From IMG/VR virus record IMGVR_UViG_3300020536_000396, positions 1 through 64,000 of that record: a stretch of DNA of 64,000 nt. The stretch is one strand, 5' to 3'. A program made the position numbers and the translations under genes. The stretch's first letter is position 1; each line of letters opens with the position of its first letter. Positions 33,615 to 41,562 of this stretch are shown here, piece by piece. Source of the stretch: a virus. A model generated the notes under the pieces. The model saw nothing but the letters and a program-made list of their open reading frames with translations. It searched no databases and had not been told where the DNA came from.

Positions 33615-34688
33615 ATGAAATTATGTGTTCTCGGAGACACCCATTTTGGAGCTCGAGGTGATTCTTTAGAATTTCACAAATACTTCCAAAAGTTTTATGA
33701 TGAAGTATTTTTTCCATACCTTATCGAAAATGATATCAACTGTGTGGTACAACTAGGCGATTTGTTTGATCGCCGAAAGTTTATCAATTTCAATACACTA
33801 CATCTATGCCGTCAATACTTTTTTGACCGATGCCAGACTTTAGGTATTAAAGTACACACACTTCTTGGTAATCATGACATAGCATTTAAAAACACACTTG
33901 AGGTAAATTCAACAGGCTTGTTGTTGAACGAGTATGAAAATCTCGAATACTATGATGATTTTGATACATTAGAATTTGATGGTGTTTCTATTGATATTGT
34001 TCCTTGGATTTGTCCAGATAATGAGAATGAAATTTTTGAAAAAATAAAAAACAGTAAATCACAAATTTGTTTTGGTCATTTTGAGATAGATGGTTTTGAA
34101 ATGGATCGAGGCAATGTTCATCAAGGTGGCCTTGACAGGAAAGCATTATCAAAGTATGATGTGGTGTTAAGTGGACACTTTCACCATAAATCTTCATCAG
34201 ATAATATTACCTATGTTGGTACGCCATACGAAATGACATGGGCAGATTATAATGATCCAAAAGGATTTCATATCTTTGATACTGAAACAAGATCACTAGA
34301 ATTCGTTGAAAACAAAAATCGAATGTTTTACAAACTAAACTACAAAGATGGTTTAGAACATTTTTCTGAAAATTATAAATCATTCGATTATTCTATCTAT
34401 GAAGGTTGTTACGTTAAAGTCATAGTGATAGAGAAGATGAATCCTTTTTTATTTGATATTGTTATAGATAAGATTTATAAAGCAGGCGCTTGTGATGTTT
34501 CAATCGTCGAAGATTTTACCGAAGTAATTGCTGATGATGATAAAGACATTGTTGACCAAGCTGAAGATACAATGACAATCTTGTCCAAATATATTGACAA
34601 TTTGCAGTTGCAAGTTGAATCGGATAAACTCAAGAATTTAATGAGAGAACTTTATGTGGAATCTCTCACGCTAGAAAAGGTAGAATGA
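33615..34688 (+). CDS. 47: Recombination endonuclease gp47 (SbcD/Mre11-like)
   Basis: 357 residues (T4: 339). The calcineurin-like phosphoesterase motifs are GDTHFGAR, QLGDLFDRRK, LGNHDI, and GHFH with GTPYEMTW near the end of the fold. With gp46 it makes the Mre11-Rad50-type complex that processes DNA ends for recombination-dependent replication. A Shine-Dalgarno AAAGG lies upstream. It overlaps the next gene by 4 bases. Confidence 0.92.
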   Translation: MKLCVLGDTHFGARGDSLEFHKYFQKFYDEVFFPYLIENDINCVVQLGDLFDRRKFINFNTLHLCRQYFFDRCQTLGIKVHTLLGNHDIAFKNTLEVNSTGLLLNEYENLEYYDDFDTLEFDGVSIDIVPWICPDNENEIFEKIKNSKSQICFGHFEIDGFEMDRGNVHQGGLDRKALSKYDVVLSGHFHHKSSSDNITYVGTPYEMTWADYNDPKGFHIFDTETRSLEFVENKNRMFYKLNYKDGLEHFSENYKSFDYSIYEGCYVKVIVIEKMNPFLFDIVIDKIYKAGACDVSIVEDFTEVIADDDKDIVDQAEDTMTILSKYIDNLQLQVESDKLKNLMRELYVESLTLEKVE

Positions 34689-35317
34689 TGTACAAGACAA
34701 TCTATAATAATCCTGATGAAAGACGTAGAATTACTTACACTTGGTGTTATTGGGATAATGCTTTTACAAAAGAAGAATTGGACAAAATGTGCCAGTTTTT
34801 TACCTCAAACGGTGTTGAAAGGGGTACAACAGTAGGTGAACACACTAAACAATTGGTCAATGAAGATGTTCGTGTTTCAAATGTAAAGTTTTATAATTAT
34901 GGTGAAAACACTGCTTGGATTTTTGAAAGAATTAATTGGGTCATCGAGAGTATCAATGAAAGATTCTTTAATTACAATCTAAACGGATATGAATCTTTTC
35001 AGTACACTGAATATGAAGGTGATGAATTAGGTAAATACGATTTTCATCAAGATATGATTAATGGCAAAAACATGCCAGAAAATATGGATGAAACTAGAAA
35101 GTTATCCATGTCGCTGTTGTTAAACGAGCCTGGTGTAGACTTCGAGGGTGGAGAATTTCAAATAAATTCTGGCCAAGAATCTAATGCTGAAACTGTTGAT
35201 TTGACCCGTGGTCGAATGATTTTCTTTCCTTCTTATGCCATACACAGAGTTGCTCCGGTGACAAAAGGCCGTAGAAAGTCTCTTGTTGTCTGGATTACTG
35301 GACCTAAATTTAAATAA
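34685..35317 (+). CDS. PKHD-type Fe(II)/2-oxoglutarate oxygenase
   Basis: 210 residues. It starts with ATGATG overlapping the gp47 stop. His121-x-Asp123 (DFHQDM) and His187 (YAIHRVAPVTKGRRKSLVVW) are the iron and 2OG ligands. LSMSLLLNEPGVDFEGGEFQI and GRMIFFPS are the prolyl-4-hydroxylase-type strands found in PKHD enzymes. It sits between gp47 and gp46, which are usually close neighbours, so it is an insertion in the recombination operon. Prolyl, sugar or nucleobase substrates are all possible. Confidence 0.75.
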   Translation: MMYKTIYNNPDERRRITYTWCYWDNAFTKEELDKMCQFFTSNGVERGTTVGEHTKQLVNEDVRVSNVKFYNYGENTAWIFERINWVIESINERFFNYNLNGYESFQYTEYEGDELGKYDFHQDMINGKNMPENMDETRKLSMSLLLNEPGVDFEGGEFQINSGQESNAETVDLTRGRMIFFPSYAIHRVAPVTKGRRKSLVVWITGPKFK

Positions 35318-37023
35318 TGATTGTTTTTCGTAATGTAAGATGGCGAAATCTCTTAAGCACAGGCAATACGTTTACAGAGGTTAAGTTAAACGCCAACACA
35401 AACACACTTATTGTTGGAGAAAATGGCTCAGGTAAAAGCACAATGCTAGACGCTTTGTGCTTTGGTTTATTTGGTAAAGCGTTTCGCAATATCAATAAAC
35501 CTCAGCTTGTAAATTCAATTAACGGTAAAGAATGTGTTGTAGAAGTGGAGTTTGATGTTGGTAATAAGTCATTCAAGATAATTCGTGGTATAAAACCAAG
35601 TGTATTTGAAATCTATCAGAATGGCGAACTGTTAAATCAAGATGCAGCTTCTAGAGACTATCAAGAATACTTAGAAAAGTTTATTCTCAAGCTAAACTAC
35701 AAGTCTTTTACACAGATTGTAATTCTTGGTTCAGCATCTTTTACTCCTTTCATGCAGTTATCTGCTGCTGACCGTCGAGCCATTATTGAAGATTTGTTAG
35801 ACATTCAAATCTTCTCAGTAATGAATAGTTTGGTAAAGAGTAAACTATCATCAAACAAAGATGAAATGGTTCAAAAGAAAAATGAGATTGAACTACTTAA
35901 ACAGAAATATGATCTGAAGAAAGAACATCTAGATAAACTCAATCAGAATAACGAAGAGAAGGTAAAAGAGTATGATGGTGAGATACAGAGTAATAGAGAA
36001 ACCATTGGCACATTATCTGACGAGATTGACATATTGGTCGAACGACTGTCCAGTTTGGATGACACTGTTGCAAAAGCGCCTGAGATTGAGAACAAGATTG
36101 CTTCGTACAAGAAAGTTGAGTCTCAGATTGAAAGCAAGATATCCAAAGTTCGAAATGATACACAGTTCTATGAACACAATGCTGATTGTCCAACTTGTAG
36201 GCAAGCCATTACCGTGGAGTTTAAAGAAACACTATGCTCTGAACTCTCATCGAAAGAGCATGAACTCAATGAGGCTCTCAAAGAATTACAAGCTAAGATA
36301 ACGGCACATGAATCAATACTGAAGGTTGTTCGTAATGATGAAAAAGAAAGATCGAATGTTCGTATTGAATTGGCCACAACACAAACACTTATAAAAGGCT
36401 ATAACGAAAACATCATTCGCCTTGAAAAAGAAATCAAAAATTTACAAACAAATAATGACAGTGTAGACCAGAGTGAACTTGTAAATCTACAAAATGAAAT
36501 TAAAGAAACGCAATCTGAATTAAGGCAGTTACTTACTGATAAAACATACTATGATGCTGCATCTTTGTTACTCAAAGATACTGGTATTAAAACTAAAATT
36601 ATTAAACAGTATTTGCCAATTATCAATAAATTGGTAAACAAATACCTATCGTCGTTAAACTTTTTTGTGAACTTTAATTTAGATGAATCTTTTAAAGAAA
36701 CTATCAAGTCTCGCCATCGTGACGATTTTAGTTATCACAATTTTTCAGAAGGTGAAAAACAAAGAATTGATATGGCATTGATGTTGACTTGGCGTGCTGT
36801 GGCTAAGTTAAAGAATTCCGCAAATACAAATTTGTTGATACTTGATGAAACATTTGATTCTAGTTTAGATGTTGGTGGCACAGAAGAGTTGATGAAGATT
36901 CTTCACATGCTAGAGGGTGTAAATTTGTTTGTTATCAGCCACAAAGGTGATATCTTACAAGATAAATTTATCACAGCTATTCGTTTTGCAAAAGAAAAAA
37001 ACTTCTCAAAGGTGATGAGATGA
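35317..37023 (+). CDS. 46: Recombination endonuclease gp46 (SbcC/Rad50-like)
   Basis: 568 residues (T4: 560). Walker A GENGSGKST with Gly39-Lys40-Ser41, Q-loop near QIVILGSASFTPFMQL, coiled coils (about 180-440) interrupted by the zinc hook Cys291-x2-Cys294 (ADCPTC), then signature SEGEKQRIDMALML, Walker B LLILDETFDSSLD and a switch His in VISHK. Partner of gp47. TAATG coupling to the oxygenase gene before it and ATGA to a small gene after it. Confidence 0.92.
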   Translation: MIVFRNVRWRNLLSTGNTFTEVKLNANTNTLIVGENGSGKSTMLDALCFGLFGKAFRNINKPQLVNSINGKECVVEVEFDVGNKSFKIIRGIKPSVFEIYQNGELLNQDAASRDYQEYLEKFILKLNYKSFTQIVILGSASFTPFMQLSAADRRAIIEDLLDIQIFSVMNSLVKSKLSSNKDEMVQKKNEIELLKQKYDLKKEHLDKLNQNNEEKVKEYDGEIQSNRETIGTLSDEIDILVERLSSLDDTVAKAPEIENKIASYKKVESQIESKISKVRNDTQFYEHNADCPTCRQAITVEFKETLCSELSSKEHELNEALKELQAKITAHESILKVVRNDEKERSNVRIELATTQTLIKGYNENIIRLEKEIKNLQTNNDSVDQSELVNLQNEIKETQSELRQLLTDKTYYDAASLLLKDTGIKTKIIKQYLPIINKLVNKYLSSLNFFVNFNLDESFKETIKSRHRDDFSYHNFSEGEKQRIDMALMLTWRAVAKLKNSANTNLLILDETFDSSLDVGGTEELMKILHMLEGVNLFVISHKGDILQDKFITAIRFAKEKNFSKVMR

Positions 37024-37196
37024 AATTGATAAGTGAATATATGAGTGAGAATGGCGAAAGGACTGCCAAGGTCTATGTGAACGAAGAAGAAAAGAAATTC
37101 GTAGTTTCATTTAAAGATGTTTTTGGAGTACACTATACATCCAAATTTACTAAACTACAATCAGCAGAAGATTCTGCGGAGGATTATGTGCTATGA
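37020..37196 (+). CDS. Small unknown protein between gp46 and deformylase
   Basis: 58 residues. The ATG overlaps the gp46 stop (ATGA), and its stop overlaps the deformylase start (ATGA), so the frame is enforced by coupling on both sides. Sequence features: MKLISEYMSEN, a beta pattern TAKVYVNEEEKKFVVSF, then YTSKFTKLQSAEDSAEDYV with a helical acidic end. It looks like a small alpha/beta fold, with no known motif. Too short for typical gene finders but well supported by its position. Confidence 0.65.
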   Translation: MKLISEYMSENGERTAKVYVNEEEKKFVVSFKDVFGVHYTSKFTKLQSAEDSAEDYVL

Positions 37197-37783
37197 GTGA
37201 TGATATTTTAAAGATTGATACATCCGTCAACTTGGGAAAAACAGAAGTAATTGAACCTTTACCAGTATACGATGACAATTCTCCAATGTTAAGAATGGTA
37301 ATGCCTGAGTATACAGACCCATTACCTTCACCAGCAATGAACAAGTTGATTAAACAACTTCATTTAACTCGACAGAAGTATAAAGGCCTTGGTTTATCCG
37401 CTAATCAATGCGGCATAATGAAAAGAGTTTTTGTTATTGGTTATGAGGACATGGAACTTGCCTTTATTAATCCAAAGGTAATCAATATGTCGGATGATTT
37501 GAAAAAAGAACCTGAAGGTTGCCTCTCTTACCCAGGTTTATTTCTTAAAATAAGCAGGCCTAGTTGGATTGAAGTAGAGTTTATCAATCAAAATGGTGAA
37601 ACAAAAACTACTACACTGAGTGGTCTAACTGCCAGATGTTTCTTACATGAATTAGATCACATGAACGGTATCAGATTTGTTGAACATGCAGGTTCATTAG
37701 CAATTAAAATGGCAAAGCAAAAACAACAAAAGATGCTTAAAAAGATAAAGAGAGCTGTGAAAAATAATGAGTTATCGATTTGA
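37193..37783 (+). CDS. def: Peptide deformylase
   Basis: 196 residues. All three deformylase motifs are present: GLSANQCG (motif I), EGCLSYPG with metal ligand Cys110 (motif II) and His152-Glu153-Leu-Asp-His156 (motif III, HE-x-x-H). The enzyme removes the formyl group from new proteins with Fe(II) or Ni. A lysine-rich C-terminal helix follows. Phage deformylases are known in T4-like cyanophages and may keep maturation of phage or host proteins going in infection. It overlaps the next gene by 17 bases. Confidence 0.92.
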   Translation: MSDDILKIDTSVNLGKTEVIEPLPVYDDNSPMLRMVMPEYTDPLPSPAMNKLIKQLHLTRQKYKGLGLSANQCGIMKRVFVIGYEDMELAFINPKVINMSDDLKKEPEGCLSYPGLFLKISRPSWIEVEFINQNGETKTTTLSGLTARCFLHELDHMNGIRFVEHAGSLAIKMAKQKQQKMLKKIKRAVKNNELSI

Positions 37784-39044
37784 TCCAAAAGATGATGTAG
37801 AAACACAATGGGATAAATGGAGAGATTCCGGCATTGTGTATGAGAACATTGATGAGAGTGATCTTCGGGAGAGGGTCATTCGTGATTTGTCCTATGTTTC
37901 ACAAATGGATGTTAAAGAGTATACTTTGTTCCAGAAATGGTGTGAAGTGCAAGATAGATATCCATCTATTGTGGTCAATGATTTGTGGGAAGGAGAGAAA
38001 CGAGTCATCTCCGACCCGAATCAACAGAAGGCTATTGATGAAATCAAGAGCAACTTTTGGGTACAAAACGATGTTGATGATTACTTAAACATTGAGCCAG
38101 AACTCCTATATACAAATAAAGAAGATGATTTACCTGAGTTGTGGAATTGTATACGTACATTTTCTTCAACGATGAAAAACAATTCTAATATTGGTCGTAA
38201 CTTAAATTTTGTTGTACGTGATAAAGTAACTAAAAAGTATCTTGGTGTTACTTGCATCAGTTCAGACTTTCTTGATTTAACACCAAGAGATAACTTTATT
38301 GGCTGGGAAAGAGAAAAGAAAACTCAGGGTGGTATGATTAATCATACAGCCATTGGTTCAACAATTGTTCCACTACAACCTCTCGGTTTTAATTATGTTG
38401 GTGGTAAATTGTTAGCACTTCTTTGCTTGTCAACACCAATTCAAGAATTATGGGAAAACTTATATGGTGATAAACTTGTTGGTATAACCACGACTTCTTT
38501 GTATGGTAAAACAAAGGCCGGTGGTCTGTCTCAATACGATAATCTAGATTTTTGGCAGCCAATGGGTTTTACTTCAGGCTCAGTTTCATTTGAACCTCTG
38601 GCAGAAACACGTTACATGATTCGTGAGTGGTTAAAAACAAATCACACCAGAAAATATTTTGAGTGGTATGTTGCAAAGAAACCATCTGGTCAACCACATA
38701 AACGTGACCATAAAAACAGATCGCTGTCTTTTGCATACAACAAACTTTCTGTACCAAAAGAATTGATTCGTTCCGAACATGCAAGAGGAATTTATTTTTC
38801 GCCATTGTATGATAAGACTTGTGAATTTCTTCGTGGCGAAAATGATGGCAGTAACATGGTAAAATTATTTGATACAAGTGTCGAGAATCTTACCAATGTT
38901 TGGAAACAAAAACATGCCAAACCGAGAATCAAACAATTGGCAAAGAAAGGTAGAATATCTACCGAAAACCTTTTTTATGATGATCTTGCCGTCTTAACCT
39001 GGCAAGAAACAAAAGATAAATATTTGCCTCAAGTGGGTCGATAA
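37767..39044 (+). CDS. DUF4338/GNAT-like unknown protein, copy 1
   Basis: 425 residues. The central block (about 140-260) reads LNFVVRDKVTKKYLGVTCISSD, then STIVPLQPLGFNYVGGKLLALLCLS, then VGITTTSLYGKTKAGGLSQYD. The same three blocks in the same order occur in the protein at 57643-58758, so these are diverged paralogs. The pattern (a strand-turn-strand, then the LGFNYVGGKLLA helix) resembles DUF4338/Mom-like GNAT-fold proteins, but acetyl-CoA motifs are not certain. The C-terminus is basic and may bind nucleic acid. Possible role in DNA modification or against host defence; inference only. Confidence 0.5.
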   Translation: MSYRFDPKDDVETQWDKWRDSGIVYENIDESDLRERVIRDLSYVSQMDVKEYTLFQKWCEVQDRYPSIVVNDLWEGEKRVISDPNQQKAIDEIKSNFWVQNDVDDYLNIEPELLYTNKEDDLPELWNCIRTFSSTMKNNSNIGRNLNFVVRDKVTKKYLGVTCISSDFLDLTPRDNFIGWEREKKTQGGMINHTAIGSTIVPLQPLGFNYVGGKLLALLCLSTPIQELWENLYGDKLVGITTTSLYGKTKAGGLSQYDNLDFWQPMGFTSGSVSFEPLAETRYMIREWLKTNHTRKYFEWYVAKKPSGQPHKRDHKNRSLSFAYNKLSVPKELIRSEHARGIYFSPLYDKTCEFLRGENDGSNMVKLFDTSVENLTNVWKQKHAKPRIKQLAKKGRISTENLFYDDLAVLTWQETKDKYLPQVGR

Positions 39045-39046
39045 TC

Positions 39047-39055
39047 TGATATAAT
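39047..39055 (+). promoter_or_regulatory. Extended -10 promoter before a structured RNA
   Basis: TGATATAAT is a perfect extended -10 (TG-N-TATAAT) starting 3 bases after the upstream stop codon. No good -35 is seen at 17 bases; TTGCCT is 20 bases upstream. RNA would begin near 39062, at the edge of the hairpin domain described next. Confidence 0.55.
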
Positions 39056-39061
39056 CTTTTC

Positions 39062-39128
39062 TAGTGCGGTGAGTCCGAGACAGCCTTCCCCCGAAGGTAG
39101 AGAGGTTTAACTCCTCTGAACCGCTCCA
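39062..39128 (+). ncRNA. Structured RNA domain with tRNA-like 3' arm
   Basis: A closing helix GCGGT (39066-39070) / ACCGC (39120-39124) encloses two hairpins: CCTTC-CCCC-GAAGG (39084-39097) and AGAGG-TTTAACT-CCTCT (39101-39117). The last has a 5-bp stem and 7-base loop that resembles a T-arm, and TCCA follows the closing helix as in tRNA 3' ends. There is no proper anticodon or D arm, so it is not a normal tRNA. It stands directly behind an extended -10 promoter. It could be a leader of the next gene or a free small RNA. Confidence 0.5.
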
Positions 39129-39146
39129 CCCTTATCAAAGTGATAA

Positions 39147-39167
39147 CTGTTGCAAATACCGCAACAG
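39147..39167 (+). promoter_or_regulatory. Hairpin upstream of the 39169 promoter
   Basis: CTGTTGC-AAATACC-GCAACAG is a perfect 7-bp inverted repeat with a 7-base loop and no T run. It lies between the structured RNA and the next promoter and may be an operator or an RNA processing or protein site. Confidence 0.45.
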
Positions 39168-39168
39168 G

Positions 39169-39197
39169 TTGACAAACCTCCACTTTTGTGTTACCAT
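39169..39197 (+). promoter_or_regulatory. Sigma-70-type promoter with dyad at -35
   Basis: TTGACA (39169-39174), 17 bases, then TACCAT (39192-39197). The -35 is centred in the perfect inverted repeat AGGTT-GACA-AACCT. It lies 28 bases upstream of the 39225 ATG. Weak -10, consensus -35 and spacing. Confidence 0.55.
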
Positions 39198-39224
39198 TAA
39201 CCTATACTGACAAAGGTTAACGAT

Positions 39225-41480
39225 ATGACAACTTTTACTGTTGAACAAAAGTCTCAGCTTGCTAAACTTATGGCAACTGAGAACCTTACGGTCGAACACC
39301 AAAAAATTCGAACTGCTATGTTCGATACAAAAAACCGTGTTCTCTACTTGCCAATTTGGCAAAATATGTCTGGCCACCTTTATGACCTTTTGACCGGTCA
39401 TGAAGTTGGCCATGCTTTGTACACTCCTGCGGAAGGTTGGCATGATGTTGCTACCGACAAGTCTAAAGGCAAAGGATACAAATCATTCCTAAATGTTCTC
39501 GAAGATGCTCGAATCGAGAAAAAAGTAATTCGTAAATACCCCGGTCTTCGGCTTTCTTTCCGCAAAGCTTTCAATGACCTATTTGAGCGTGATTTCTTTG
39601 GCATTAAAGATCAAAACATTGACAGCCTTTCCTTTATTGATCGATTGAATTTGTACACCAAGAGCCAATACTCTTTAGATATCGGTTTTACCGATGAAGA
39701 GCAATTGATGGTTCAAGAAGTACAAGCTCTAGAAACTTGGGAAGATGTAGTAAAACTAGCCGATAAAATTTACCAATATTCTAAAGAAGAGCAATACCAA
39801 CTGGAAACGATTCAAGATTTTTCCAATTCCAACGGCTCTTATGATGGTGAAGAAGAATTTGATTTCGATGATATTGAATCTGAAGAAGATGAAACCGATG
39901 GTGAACCAGATTCAACTTCTGAAGGTGGTGATAAAAACTCCAATCCGGAAAATTCTGAAAACTCCCAAGATGATTTCAATTCTGAAGGTGAAAAATCCAA
40001 TGGATCAAATCTAGAATCTAGAAAAGAATCACAAAATTCTTTTGATAATGGCTTCGATGATTTTTCACCTGGATGCCAAACAGATGAACAGTATCGCAAG
40101 AATGAAGATAAACTTTTGGATGAAAAATGCAAACCTTACTTGTATTTGAATATGCCAACTCCGAATTTGGATGTCATTGTTACTCCTGCAAAGCGAGTAC
40201 AACAACTTCTATCGGATAGTTTTGCTTCACAGATTGCTATAAATCGGTTCACGGCAAATGATGTAAACAAATTTGTTCAAGATTTCAAAACCAAAAACGA
40301 AAAGTATATCAACCTTTTGGTGAAAGAGTTTGAAATGCGTAAGGCTGCAAAAGCTTTTAGCAAATCAAAACAATCGGATACTGGTGATATTGATGTTTCC
40401 AAATTGTCTCTTTACAAGTTTGATGATAATATTTTCCGTAAACTTACGATTGTGCCAAAAGGCAAATCGCATGGCATGATTCTTCTTTTGGATTATTCTG
40501 GTTCCATGTCACAAAACATGGCCGGCTCGATTGAACAAATTCTTGTTTTATCTTTGTTTTGCCGTAAAGTGAATATTCCTTTTCATGTTTATGCGTTTTC
40601 AAATTGCACAGCCACATGGTATATTGATAACGAAAAATCTTATGATGTAAGAAAGCCAGAATCTTTTAGTCAAAATCTAAATGAATTTGGTTCCTCTGAT
40701 CTTATTCTTCGTGAATACTTGAACTCAAATATGGGAAATGCTGAGTTTAACAAAGCATTGAAGAATATGATTTTGCTGAAAATGTCGTATGCTGGTCGTG
40801 GCACTCGGTATATTATGCGGCCACAAAGTGAATCGTTATCAAATACACCAATGAATGAGGCGATCATAGCAATGAAACCTATTATGGAAAAATTCAAGAA
40901 AACCAATAACTTGGATATTACAAATTTGGTCATTGTTCATGACGGTGAATCTGATGATATCAATCGCTATCACAAAGAGCCCAATGAAGAAAATTCTGGG
41001 TATACTGGTTGGTACAATACTACTTCACAAAACGTGATTATGCAGGATAAAAAAATAAAGTTTCAATCAAAAATTGAAACTAATTTGAATCAATCTCTTT
41101 TGAAGTGGTTTTCACAAACGACTGGTTCTAAAATTTTTGGTTTCTTTATTGTTCCACCAACCAACATTAGTCGGGTATTGATGTCAAAATACTGTGATAA
41201 GAATGGTAATCATTTGCCTTACAATGCCGATATGTGGGATATAAAGAAAGAATTAGCTAAAAAATTCAGAAAAGAAAAATACCTTCTTTCTAAGAACCCT
41301 GGATTTGATTCATTTTTCTTTATAAATGGTGGTGATGATCTTTTGGCTGAAGATGAGGAACTTGAAATTGAAGGTAAAATAACTTCGGCTAAATTGAAAA
41401 ATGCCTTCATGAAATATAATAAGAGCAAACAAATCAATCGAATTCTTGTTTCTAAATTCATTGAAGGTATTGCAACTTGA
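39225..41480 (+). CDS. CobT-like metalloprotease/VWA protein
   Basis: 751 residues. The N-terminal 200 residues carry His59-Glu60-Val-Gly-His63 (TGHEVGHALYTP), a zinc-protease HE-x-x-H, followed by NVLEDARIEKKVIRKYPGLRLSFRKAF. Residues 200-300 are an acidic, Ser-rich disordered linker. A VWA domain follows with MIDAS Asp423-x-Ser425-x-Ser427 (LLDYSGSMSQ). This layout matches CobT-like and other VWA partners of MoxR/CobS ATPases. It has its own promoter and ends at a terminator at 41495, so it forms a single-gene unit. It is probably an AAA+-driven chaperone or remodelling partner; no link to cobalamin chemistry is shown. Confidence 0.75.
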   Translation: MTTFTVEQKSQLAKLMATENLTVEHQKIRTAMFDTKNRVLYLPIWQNMSGHLYDLLTGHEVGHALYTPAEGWHDVATDKSKGKGYKSFLNVLEDARIEKKVIRKYPGLRLSFRKAFNDLFERDFFGIKDQNIDSLSFIDRLNLYTKSQYSLDIGFTDEEQLMVQEVQALETWEDVVKLADKIYQYSKEEQYQLETIQDFSNSNGSYDGEEEFDFDDIESEEDETDGEPDSTSEGGDKNSNPENSENSQDDFNSEGEKSNGSNLESRKESQNSFDNGFDDFSPGCQTDEQYRKNEDKLLDEKCKPYLYLNMPTPNLDVIVTPAKRVQQLLSDSFASQIAINRFTANDVNKFVQDFKTKNEKYINLLVKEFEMRKAAKAFSKSKQSDTGDIDVSKLSLYKFDDNIFRKLTIVPKGKSHGMILLLDYSGSMSQNMAGSIEQILVLSLFCRKVNIPFHVYAFSNCTATWYIDNEKSYDVRKPESFSQNLNEFGSSDLILREYLNSNMGNAEFNKALKNMILLKMSYAGRGTRYIMRPQSESLSNTPMNEAIIAMKPIMEKFKKTNNLDITNLVIVHDGESDDINRYHKEPNEENSGYTGWYNTTSQNVIMQDKKIKFQSKIETNLNQSLLKWFSQTTGSKIFGFFIVPPTNISRVLMSKYCDKNGNHLPYNADMWDIKKELAKKFRKEKYLLSKNPGFDSFFFINGGDDLLAEDEELEIEGKITSAKLKNAFMKYNKSKQINRILVSKFIEGIAT

Positions 41481-41494
41481 TGTTGTTTATTGGC

Positions 41495-41524
41495 AACAGC
41501 CCTTGACAAAGGGCTGTTTTTTTG
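41495..41524 (+). terminator. Terminator with the next -35 box in its loop
   Basis: AACAGCCCTT/AAGGGCTGTT is a perfect 10-bp stem with loop GACA, then a run of T. The loop and inner stem together spell TTGACA (41503-41508), the -35 box of the next promoter. So one 36-base stretch ends the upstream message and starts the downstream one. Confidence 0.88.
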
Positions 41525-41531
41525 ATATAAT
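41503..41531 (+). promoter_or_regulatory. Consensus sigma-70 promoter inside a terminator
   Basis: TTGACA (41503-41508), exactly 17 bases, TATAAT (41526-41531), with TGA before the -10 as an extended element. Both hexamers are perfect. It drives the AAA+ ATPase gene whose ATG is at 41563. Confidence 0.85.
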
Positions 41532-41562
41532 TGTTGTACAACATTGATATGGAGTTTACATT

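Noticed and set aside
39015-39022. GATAAATA as a late promoter
   Set aside because: It is within coding sequence of the 37767 gene, and an extended -10 promoter lies just downstream; likely chance.
39062-39128. A normal tRNA gene
   Set aside because: The T-arm-like hairpin and TCCA end are suggestive, but there is no D arm, no 7-base anticodon loop, and the domain is only about 63 bases.
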